DNA from: CAZIRF01 sp964541755
GTDB taxonomy: Bacteria > Spirochaetota > Spirochaetia > Treponematales > Breznakiellaceae
Length of the DNA: 64,000 nt
Reading direction: 5' to 3'
NCBI GenBank assembly: GCA_964541755.1
Contig: CAZIRF010000004.1
Span: 1-64,000 of the forward strand
Part shown: positions 52,134-58,920 of the stretch, piece by piece
Numbering within the stretch: position 1 is the first letter of the stretch
How the letters are laid out: each line of letters begins with the position of its first letter
The notes under the pieces: model-generated
What the model saw: only the letters and a program-made list of their open reading frames with translations
Database searches by the model: none
Told to the model about the DNA's origin: nothing
Made by a program: the position numbers and the translations under genes

Positions 52134-52490
52134 ATGAACGACGTAAGCGTACGAGAGGAAAAGAAGCTTGAGCGCATCCAGCCCCCCTGCTCCATCTGCG
52201 AGGAAGAGGGCCAGGTACGGCTCCAGGTTGAAATGCCCGGTGTGGACAGGGATGGCATCACGGTGCGCGTCGAGAAGAACGAGCTCATCATCGAGGGGCA
52301 TCCCTCCTTCGATGACCCGGCCGGGACCTGGCTCCTGCGCGAACGGCGCCGCGGCGATTTTTTCAAGCGTTTCATCATCGACGACACGATTGACCGCGAC
52401 AGTGTCGACGCGCGTATCCAGGACGGGGTCCTGGAGCTCACCCTCCACACGAGGGAATCGGCAAAACCCCGGAAGATAGAGATAAAATAG
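52134..52490 (+). CDS. Small heat-shock protein Hsp20 (second of pair)
   Basis: A 118-residue, shorter alpha-crystallin protein. QVEMPGVDRDGITVRVEKN and IQDGVLELTL mark the domain; a CSIC pair occurs in the N-terminal arm, and the tail ends KIEIK. It is 11 bp after the first hsp20 with AAAGGAGG upstream. The two proteins probably co-assemble. An intrinsic terminator follows. Confidence 0.93.
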   Translation: MNDVSVREEKKLERIQPPCSICEEEGQVRLQVEMPGVDRDGITVRVEKNELIIEGHPSFDDPAGTWLLRERRRGDFFKRFIIDDTIDRDSVDARIQDGVLELTLHTRESAKPRKIEIK

Positions 52491-52507
52491 GCTGATGAGC
52501 CTGGCGG

Positions 52508-52548
52508 GGCTGTTGCAAAAGTCTTGAGGGACTTTTGCAACAGCCTTT
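52508..52548 (+). terminator. Intrinsic terminator of hsp20 operon
   Basis: 16-bp perfect stem (52508-52523 with 52530-52545), 6-nt loop, then TTTAT. A second G/C stem with TTTTTT follows at about 52565-52589. Confidence 0.88.
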
Positions 52549-52608
52549 ATTTGCACAGGGCGGGAGCCCGGCCCGGCCGGGGCTTTTTTGCGCCGGACAC
52601 CCGGTCTT

Positions 52609-52636
52609 TTGGCTCCCGCCCCCTTTCTGCTATACT
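52609..52636 (+). promoter_or_regulatory. birA promoter, predicted leaderless
   Basis: -35 TTGGCT (52609-52614), 16-bp spacer, -10 TATACT (52631-52636), then 7 nt to the ATG. No Shine-Dalgarno. Confidence 0.6.
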
Positions 52637-52643
52637 CCCTTTC

Positions 52644-53480
52644 ATGCAGACCATCGACCTTGCAAGCCCCTTTGATGCACCGATATACCGGGTTCCCACC
52701 TGTCCATCTACCATGGCCATCCTGCGCGAATGCGCCGGGCGCGGCGCGCCGCATGGCAGTGCCGTCATTGCCGATGAGCAGACGGCCGGGCGCGGCCGCA
52801 TTGCCGGACGCCGCTGGGAAAGCGGCCTGCCGGGTGAAAACCTCTCGATGAGCGTCCTCTGGGCAAACGGGGAGCCCCTTCCGGTGGCCCTCCCGCTGCG
52901 GGTCGGGCTCGCAGCCCTCCTCGCCGTCGAAGCCGCCTTCCCCTCCCTTTCGGGGAAGCTCGCCCTCAAGTGGCCCAACGACATCCTAGCCGGGGTCGGC
53001 GGCCTTGAAGGGGCGTTTCCACCATCCCCGGCCGAGCCCTTTCCCGGCTGGCGAAAGCTGTGCGGGATACTCTGCGAGGGGAGCTTCGACCGCGTGTTTA
53101 TCGGTGTTGGCGCCAATCTGGGGACGACGTCCTTCGGGGGGGCGCTCGCGGCAAAGGCCTGTTCGGTACGTACGCTGCGGGAAGCCCTGGGCGAAACCGT
53201 CGCGGCTGACGGGGTGAGTCTGCAAAATGACAGGGACCGCCTCGCAAAGGCCCTCCTCGCCCAGCTTTTCCGCTGTCTGGGCCCCGGCTACCCCTGGGTA
53301 CGTTCCGTCGAAGAGCGGCTCTGGAAGAAGGGGGAAGCAATTACGGTTGAAGAGGGCATGGCCGGGTCGGGGCGCTTCATCGAGGGGCGACTACTGGGTA
53401 TCGCAAACGACGGATCCCTGCGCATGGAAGTGGACGGGAGGCCCCGCGCAGTCTCCTGCGGGGAGTTTTGCGAGCTGTAA
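52644..53480 (+). CDS. birA: Biotin-protein ligase
   Basis: A 278-residue ligase. The biotin/AMP-binding loop DEQTAGRGRIAGR and the KWPNDI motif are characteristic, with a C-terminal SH3-like domain. There is no N-terminal DNA-binding domain, so it is the non-repressor type. It biotinylates acceptor proteins such as OadA in this window. The ATG at 52644 is set by the promoter; the frame reaches upstream into the terminator. serS follows after 88 bp. Confidence 0.93.
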   Translation: MQTIDLASPFDAPIYRVPTCPSTMAILRECAGRGAPHGSAVIADEQTAGRGRIAGRRWESGLPGENLSMSVLWANGEPLPVALPLRVGLAALLAVEAAFPSLSGKLALKWPNDILAGVGGLEGAFPPSPAEPFPGWRKLCGILCEGSFDRVFIGVGANLGTTSFGGALAAKACSVRTLREALGETVAADGVSLQNDRDRLAKALLAQLFRCLGPGYPWVRSVEERLWKKGEAITVEEGMAGSGRFIEGRLLGIANDGSLRMEVDGRPRAVSCGEFCEL

Positions 53481-53530
53481 AGGGCTTCCGTGGACGGTCC
53501 CCATCGGCAATCTTCTTTTGCGTCCGGGCC

Positions 53531-53559
53531 TTGCAGGAGCGGGGCCGGAAGGATACACT
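53531..53559 (+). promoter_or_regulatory. serS promoter with near-leaderless spacing
   Basis: -35 TTGCAG (53531-53536), 17-bp spacer, -10 TACACT (53554-53559), then 9 nt to the ATG at 53569. No Shine-Dalgarno precedes the ATG, and no T-box leader is present. Confidence 0.55.
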
Positions 53560-53568
53560 TGGGCCATC

Positions 53569-54843
53569 ATGCTGGATTACCGATTCATTCGAGACAACGT
53601 AGACGCGGTCAAGGCCAACATCGCCAACCGCCACATGCAGGCAGACGCCGACGAAGTCGTGCGCCTCTTTGACCGCCGTACCGAGCTCGTGACGGCCCTC
53701 CAGGCCCTCCAACAGCGGCGCAACGCCAATGCCCAGTCCATGAAGGGCAAACTCGACAACGAGACCCGCCAGGGGCTCATTGAAGAGGGCAAGAAGATAA
53801 AGGAAGAGGTCTCCTCCGCAGAAGCCGAACTCGAGGCCGTCGAAAAGGCCCTCGATGTCGCCGGTCGAACCATCCCCAATATGGCCCACCCCGACGCCCC
53901 CGTGGGCAAAGAGGACAAGGACAACCTGGAGATCAAGAGGGTCGGGGAACCCACAAGCTTCTCCTTTGAGCCCAAGGACCACGTCCAACTGGGACAGGAC
54001 CTCGACATACTCGACTTCGACAACGGGACCAAGGTGTCGGGCACCAAATTCTACTACCTCAAGAACGAGGGCGTCTTCCTCGACCTCGCCCTTACCCGCT
54101 ACACCCTCGACATACTCAGCAAGAAGGGCTTTACCCCCTTCATCACCCCCGATATCGCTCGCGAGGAGATTCTCGAGGGTATCGGCTTCAACCCCCGCGG
54201 GGCCGAATCCAACATCTACACCATCGAAGGCGAGGGCACCTGCCTCGTCGGCACGGCCGAAATCACCCTGGGCGGCTACTACTCGAACACCATCATCCCC
54301 CGCGAGGAGCTTCCCTTGAAGCTCGCGGGCCTCTCGCACTGCTTCCGCCGCGAAGCGGGGGCTTCGGGGCAGTTCTCCAAGGGCCTGTACCGGGTTCACC
54401 AGTTCACAAAGCTCGAGATGTTCGCCTACTGCCTCCCGGAGGACAGTGACAAACTCCACGAGGAGCTGCGCGGCATCGAAGAGGAAATCTTCGCCGGTCT
54501 GGGGATTCCCTTCCGCGTCGTCGACACCTGTACCGGCGACCTGGGCGCCCCCGCATACCGCAAGTGGGACCTCGAGGCATGGATGCCCGGCCGGAACGGC
54601 GGCGAATGGGGCGAAGTGACCTCCACCTCGAACTGCACCGACTTCCAGGCCCGCCGCCTCAATATCAAGTACAAGGATGAGGACGGCAAGAACAAGTACG
54701 TGCACATGCTCAACGGGACGGCAATTGCCCTCTCGCGCGGCATCATCGCCGTATTGGAGAACTACCAGCAGGAAGACGGGAGCGTACGCATCCCCCCCGC
54801 CCTCGTTCCCTACTGCGGCTTCGACCTCATTCGCAAGAAATAA
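53569..54843 (+). CDS. serS: Seryl-tRNA synthetase
   Basis: A 424-residue class II synthetase of normal length. The N-terminal coiled-coil tRNA-binding arm (about 30-105) is followed by motif 2 (LSHCFRREAGASG) and motif 3 (LNGTAIALSRGIIAVLENYQ). It charges tRNA-Ser. The ATG at 53569 matches the usual MLDYRFIRDN start; a long upstream extension of the frame overlaps birA and is not real. A terminator hairpin follows. Confidence 0.97.
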   Translation: MLDYRFIRDNVDAVKANIANRHMQADADEVVRLFDRRTELVTALQALQQRRNANAQSMKGKLDNETRQGLIEEGKKIKEEVSSAEAELEAVEKALDVAGRTIPNMAHPDAPVGKEDKDNLEIKRVGEPTSFSFEPKDHVQLGQDLDILDFDNGTKVSGTKFYYLKNEGVFLDLALTRYTLDILSKKGFTPFITPDIAREEILEGIGFNPRGAESNIYTIEGEGTCLVGTAEITLGGYYSNTIIPREELPLKLAGLSHCFRREAGASGQFSKGLYRVHQFTKLEMFAYCLPEDSDKLHEELRGIEEEIFAGLGIPFRVVDTCTGDLGAPAYRKWDLEAWMPGRNGGEWGEVTSTSNCTDFQARRLNIKYKDEDGKNKYVHMLNGTAIALSRGIIAVLENYQQEDGSVRIPPALVPYCGFDLIRKK

Positions 54844-54880
54844 ACCCCTGAATTTTACACAGAACGTGCCCATACCATCT

Positions 54881-54914
54881 GCGGGCGCCCACAAGGGGCG
54901 CCCGCTTCATTATT
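54881..54914 (+). terminator. Intrinsic terminator of serS
   Basis: GCGGGCGCCC (54881-54890), loop ACAAG, its complement (54896-54905), then TTCATTATT. Confidence 0.75.
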
Positions 54915-54931
54915 GAAACACTCCCACATGT

Positions 54932-54960
54932 TTGACGTACCGCCCTTGGTGGACTAGTAT
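54932..54960 (+). promoter_or_regulatory. Sigma-70 promoter of cheW
   Basis: -35 TTGACG (54932-54937), 17-bp spacer, -10 TAGTAT (54955-54960). The predicted leader is about 100 nt and holds a mini-ORF. Confidence 0.65.
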
Positions 54961-55003
54961 TTTATCAGTAGATCCCCGAGAAAATCTGTTTCGGGAGGTC
55001 TCA

Positions 55004-55027
55004 ATGGAAGGGGAAACCGTGCATTGA
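55004..55027 (+). CDS. Seven-codon leader ORF upstream of cheW
   Basis: MEGETVH followed by TGA. It has GGGAGG five nt before its ATG, as strong a ribosome site as that of cheW itself. The context CGGGAGG...TCAATGGAAG is repeated at the cheW start (55053-55074). It may attenuate or prime cheW translation, or be a by-product of a duplicated start region. No regulatory residue pattern is seen. Confidence 0.35.
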   Translation: MEGETVH

Positions 55028-55068
55028 GGCACCGTTTTTACACATCCACACCCGGGAGGCATCGATCA

Positions 55069-55578
55069 ATGGAAGAAACAAATCAGTACCTTACCTTCAC
55101 CCTGGAAGGCGAGCAATATGCGGTAAGCGTTCTTAAAGTACGTGAAGTACTCGAATACACCAAGATCACCAAGATCCCCCGTACGGCCGCCTACATGAAG
55201 GGCGTCATCAACCTGCGCGGAGCAGGGGTTCCCGTCATCGACCTGCGCACCAAATTCGGGATGGAAGAGCTGGGAAACACCAGCGGCACGAGCATCATCG
55301 TCATGGAGATAAGCGGTCAGGGCGAGGAGCTCGTCTTGGGCGCCCTGGCGGACAGCGTACAGGAAGTTATCGAAATGGAGCCCTCCCAAATCGAGAAGGC
55401 CCCGCGTTTCGGGACCCGCCTTTCTACCGAATTCATCCTGGGGATGGGCAAGAAGGACGACAAGTTCATCATCATCCTCGATATCGACAAGATATTTACC
55501 GCAGAAGAGGTGAACTTCCTCAACAAGGTGGAGGGATCTGCCGCGCCAAGTTCGGAGGAAGTCGCCGCCGAAGCCTGA
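55069..55578 (+). CDS. cheW: Chemotaxis adaptor CheW
   Basis: A 169-residue single CheW domain (YLTFTLEGEQYAVSVLKVREVLEY, GVINLRGAGVPVIDLRTKFG, IIILDIDKIFT). It links receptors to CheA. The ATG at 55069 follows GGGAGG by 9 nt. It is separate from the che operon at 42-47 kb, whose own CheW carries a CheR-like tail, so the organism has at least two CheW types. It is convergent with the J-protein gene. Confidence 0.95.
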   Translation: MEETNQYLTFTLEGEQYAVSVLKVREVLEYTKITKIPRTAAYMKGVINLRGAGVPVIDLRTKFGMEELGNTSGTSIIVMEISGQGEELVLGALADSVQEVIEMEPSQIEKAPRFGTRLSTEFILGMGKKDDKFIIILDIDKIFTAEEVNFLNKVEGSAAPSSEEVAAEA

Positions 55579-55607
55579 TCGGCCTCGCCACACATAAAGC
55601 CCCTGTG

Positions 55608-56189
55608 CTACCGATCCATGAGGGAAACGAGCCGCGCAGCCCGCAGGGCCACGGGGCCCCCTTCACGGCGAGCCTCTTCAAGGGCGCCCCTGTACACCCT
55701 CGAGAGCCCGCGCTCTGCACAGTCCAGTATTTCCCTGCGCAGAGCCTCGGAGGCCCGCGCCCAGAGGGCAGCGATATCACCGGACAGCTGTTGAGCCCCC
55801 AAGTCCCCGGCCGCGCGCAGGGCGGCCAACACAACGGCTTCGTCGCCATCGGCCAGACAGGGTCGCAAAAAGGCCGCTGCCGTTACCCGCGCGCTGTAAC
55901 CAAGACGGCGTATGGCCCTAAGGCGCAGGGACGTATCGCCAGATTCTGCGGCAATTTTACCAAGGGAAAAGACATCGAGATCCGCCAAGGAGGCGTCACC
56001 GGATTCGGCCGCGATGAGTTCAAGGGCACGATAGGCCGCCAGAATATCGGCAAAGCGCCGCGTCGTCGCCCCGTTACCACTTGAATCGGGGTGATACTTT
56101 CGCGAAAGAAAACGAAACGCGTCTTTGACCTCGGCCTTTGACGCCCCCTCCTCGAGCCCCAGGAGGGCCCAGGGGCTAGTAGAGGCCAA
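55608..56189 (-). CDS. J-domain protein with HEAT-like repeats
   Basis: About 193 residues. The N-terminal J domain has WALLGLEEGASKAEVKDAFR and the HPD motif in KYHPDSSG. The C-terminal half (about 75-190) has alternating helices like HEAT repeats (RLRAIRRLG, AVVLAALRAAGDLGA). No zinc finger or CTD of classical DnaJ is present. It starts with TTG at 56189, overlapping the Hsp70 gene by 14 nt; no ATG is available. It is the probable dedicated co-chaperone of that Hsp70. Confidence 0.8.
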   Translation of the reverse strand: MASTSPWALLGLEEGASKAEVKDAFRFLSRKYHPDSSGNGATTRRFADILAAYRALELIAAESGDASLADLDVFSLGKIAAESGDTSLRLRAIRRLGYSARVTAAAFLRPCLADGDEAVVLAALRAAGDLGAQQLSGDIAALWARASEALRREILDCAERGLSRVYRGALEEARREGGPVALRAARLVSLMDR

Positions 56190-57879
56190 GGTCGATACCC
56201 TGCCCTTTCCGGGTCTCCAATTCGGCCACCAGAGCCTGCAAGGCTATCCGCAGCTGCTCGAGTTTTCCCCCATCCTCCGGCGAAAAGACCGCCCCCTGCA
56301 GATCATCGAGGGTATAAAACGCGGCAAGGGTTTCTTCAAGCTCCCGCTCCAAGGCACGATCGCCCCTGGCCCAGGGCCGAAGAGCATCGGCACGGGCACT
56401 CAGGGCCCGCAGCATCTCCAGGCGCGTCGGGGAAGCGAGAGAGCTTGCAATCGTTATCTTTTGCTCAAGCCCCGTATCCATATCGCGGGCAGAAACGGTT
56501 AATATTTCATCGGCGTCTATGGTAAAACCCACTTCAATGCGCGGCTCTCCCCGTGGCGCCTGTCGTATCCCGGACAACAGGAAACGCCCCAAAGAGACAT
56601 TGTCGGCGGCAAGGAGGGCATCTCCCTGCAGTACGTGAATTTCAACAGAATCCTGCTTGTCGACAACCGTGGTGAACACACGCTGCCGCGCACAGGGGAT
56701 GGTGGTATTCCGCTCCACGACAGAAAGCGCCTTGCCGCCATCAATCTCCACTCCAAAGGAGCGCGACAGGGCGTCATGAATGGCAAAACCGGCCTGTGCG
56801 CCCTGATCCAGCGAAGCGAATACGGCGGCCCCTGCCGCGACAATCTCGTCCGGATTCACCCTCCCGGCAGCCTCCCGGCCCAAGAGCTCGCTTAAAAGAC
56901 GGCGGACGAGGGGAATACGACTGGACCCGCCTGAAAACACGAGATAATCGATATCCGCATCTGTAAGTCCGGCATCGGCCAGACACTGTTTGACCAACGC
57001 GATACTTTTTTCGACCAAGGGCCGTATCCAAACTTCGAATTCCGCCCTGGTAATGGTAGTGGAGGCATGTACAATCTTGCCCTGCCCCACAAAGGGCAGG
57101 CTGATACTCGCCTGCTCTGCCATTGAAAGCTCGCACTTTGCTTTCTCGCAGGAATCCCGCAGCTGCCGGTCGATGACCGGATCATCCAGAGCCTCGCCCA
57201 GGGTCTCTGACAGGCGGGAACGGACTTCCGCATACACAATGGCGTCAAAATCATCCCCCCCCAGGAGCCCGTCGCCGGCGCTGGCGAGGACCCGACAAGC
57301 CCGGGAACCAAGGGACAGGACGGTAACATCAAAGGTCCCGCCGCCAAGATCATAGACGAGGACTCTTTTCTCCCCCGGCCCCGGGTCAAAGCGCCGTTTG
57401 AGCGACCAAGCCCAGGCGAGGGCCGCGGCCGTCGGCTCATTGAGGAGCCTTCGTACACGAAGGCCGGCCAGAGAGGCGGCAGAGAGCGTCGCCCGCCGCT
57501 GGGGCTCGGAGAACCAGGCGGGCACCGTGATAACCGCCTCGACGAGCTCTTCTCCCAGCCAGTCCTCGGCGTCGTGCTTGAGTTCGAGGAGTATGCGGGC
57601 TGCCACTTCCTCGGGGCGCAAGAACGCCGGCCCGAAGGGTATCGCCGTATCGCTGCCCATAAGGCGCTTGGCAGAGCGTATCGTCCGTCCCGCATGGGAG
57701 ACAAGCTGATTGCGGGCGGATTCTCCCACGAGAACCTCCCCGCTGTCGCTGAGTGCAATTATCGAGGGGGTGGTACGATTCCCGCGCCGATTCGGAATGA
57801 GCACGAGCTCATCGCCATCAACAAGGGCACAGGAGGAGTTCGTCGTTCCAAGGTCTATCCCGATCATCTTCGCGCTCAC
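56176..57879 (-). CDS. Divergent Hsp70 (DnaK/HscC-like)
   Basis: A 567-residue Hsp70, shorter than DnaK (about 640). ATPase motifs are MIGIDLGTTNSSCALV, VITVPAWFSEPQRRAT, LVYDLGGGTFDVTVL and VFSGGSSRIPLVRRLL. The substrate-binding domain is present (VGFTIDADEILTVSARDMDTG) but the helical lid is short, as in HscC. It begins with GTG (57879), overlapping the upstream stop (GTGA), with AGGGGGAAG upstream. It overlaps the J-protein gene. Its place after flagellar regulators suggests a specialised client. Confidence 0.9.
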   Translation of the reverse strand: MSAKMIGIDLGTTNSSCALVDGDELVLIPNRRGNRTTPSIIALSDSGEVLVGESARNQLVSHAGRTIRSAKRLMGSDTAIPFGPAFLRPEEVAARILLELKHDAEDWLGEELVEAVITVPAWFSEPQRRATLSAASLAGLRVRRLLNEPTAAALAWAWSLKRRFDPGPGEKRVLVYDLGGGTFDVTVLSLGSRACRVLASAGDGLLGGDDFDAIVYAEVRSRLSETLGEALDDPVIDRQLRDSCEKAKCELSMAEQASISLPFVGQGKIVHASTTITRAEFEVWIRPLVEKSIALVKQCLADAGLTDADIDYLVFSGGSSRIPLVRRLLSELLGREAAGRVNPDEIVAAGAAVFASLDQGAQAGFAIHDALSRSFGVEIDGGKALSVVERNTTIPCARQRVFTTVVDKQDSVEIHVLQGDALLAADNVSLGRFLLSGIRQAPRGEPRIEVGFTIDADEILTVSARDMDTGLEQKITIASSLASPTRLEMLRALSARADALRPWARGDRALERELEETLAAFYTLDDLQGAVFSPEDGGKLEQLRIALQALVAELETRKGQGIDLGLY

Positions 57880-58583
57880 GGGCTTTCTTCCCCCTTCCAG
57901 GCGTTTTCCACGAGGGCCACGGCGAACTCGACCTCTGCCTGCGCGGCGTTGAGGGTCTGCGCAATAAGGTCGACGCTCATGCCCTTGCGGTAGAGCGCGC
58001 TCACCTGTTCGGGGAAGGTCGGTGGCGCCGGTTGAATGGGTCGGGCGGATTTGCGAATGGAGGGAAGGGAAAAGATGGAGGCTGATGTTTCTGGCGCCCC
58101 GGGCTCCTGCTCGAAGGGCAATTCGTTGGAAGGGCGTGCCGGCTTCGATTCTGCCGCCTTTACGGCGCTGTCGGTGCTTGCGGACGCAGCCGTAGTTGCG
58201 GACGCAGCCGTAGTTGCGGACGCGGGCGCGGGAGGCACCATGCCAGCGGGCCGCGCGGAAACGTCATCAAGGATAGCCGTGCCATTCACAAGTTGTGCGC
58301 GGGAGAGTTCTTCACGGGTACGCCGCTCGAATTCGCGCGAGAGCGTCGCCAAGCGACGATCGGTTTCTTCAAGGAGGGCACGCAGGGTCTTTATGCGATC
58401 TTCAACCAATCGCGCGTCACGATCGGTTGCGGCATCAATAGTCGCAACAAGACGCTCTGCTTCATCGGCATACGAAGCCAGAATTACAGCGGGATCGGTT
58501 CGGCGGCGTGTATAGGAGTGTAAATACAAGAAGGAAGCCCCCCAGAGCAGAAGGGCAATGGCAACAGAGACTATCCACTCCAT
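57876..58583 (-). CDS. Membrane-anchored coiled-coil protein with C-terminal helix-turn region
   Basis: About 235 residues. One N-terminal transmembrane segment (about 5-22), a coiled-coil stretch (about 40-95, rich in Glu/Arg), a low-complexity Ala/Thr/Ser region with an 18-bp-encoded repeat, and a conserved C-terminal segment (VSALYRKGMSVDLIAQTLNAAQAEVEF) resembling a helix-turn-helix used in DUF6115-type proteins of flagellar operons. The ATG at 58583 is 1 nt after the previous stop. An in-frame GTG at 58592 is possible. Function unknown. Confidence 0.65.
   Translation of the reverse strand: MEWIVSVAIALLLWGASFLYLHSYTRRRTDPAVILASYADEAERLVATIDAATDRDARLVEDRIKTLRALLEETDRRLATLSREFERRTREELSRAQLVNGTAILDDVSARPAGMVPPAPASATTAASATTAASASTDSAVKAAESKPARPSNELPFEQEPGAPETSASIFSLPSIRKSARPIQPAPPTFPEQVSALYRKGMSVDLIAQTLNAAQAEVEFAVALVENAWKGEESP
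58180..58215. repeat. 18-bp tandem repeat in membrane coiled-coil gene
   Basis: GCGGACGCAGCCGTAGTT occurs twice without mismatch (58180-58197, 58198-58215), with partial copies on both sides. It encodes six residues of the Ala/Thr/Ser region. Confidence 0.8.
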
Positions 58584-58584
58584 A

Positions 58585-58920
58585 CTATCCACTCAAATCG
58601 ATGTTTCGACCCAGATCGGGATCGCGCACCTGCTCGGGCTCCGGGGTATGAGTTTCTTCATCGGCTTCGCTGTCCCCCTCCCGCTTGCGGCTTTCCTGCT
58701 CCTGTTCATGGGGATGATTGCGCTCTTTGAGGTGCTGGATACCATCACCCTGACCTTGACTGCGATTGACAGAGCGAACCTTCATCTCGGCATTGCGTTG
58801 ATACGCCGCCGTTTGCAGCTCCTGCTTTATCGTAAGAGCGGCCTTTTCCTGAACCTGGGTCTTTGCGACCTTGTCCATTTGGGTAAAAAGGGTCTGGAGG
58901 TCAATTGGTTGAATAGCCAT
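58585..58920 (-). CDS. Small hydrophilic protein of the flagellar-regulator operon
   Basis: A 111-residue protein, helical in the first 50 residues (MAIQPIDLQTLFTQMDKVAK) and disordered, acidic and polar after that. No family recognised. It overlaps the 3' end of fapA by 20 nt and ends 1 nt before the next gene, so it is firmly within the operon. Such small proteins recur in spirochaete flhF-fliA regions, but this is from memory, not shown here. Confidence 0.6.
   Translation of the reverse strand: MAIQPIDLQTLFTQMDKVAKTQVQEKAALTIKQELQTAAYQRNAEMKVRSVNRSQGQGDGIQHLKERNHPHEQEQESRKREGDSEADEETHTPEPEQVRDPDLGRNIDLSG

Noticed and set aside
53377..54894. 505-codon open frame antisense to serS
   Set aside because: serS motifs 2 and 3 are intact on the plus strand.
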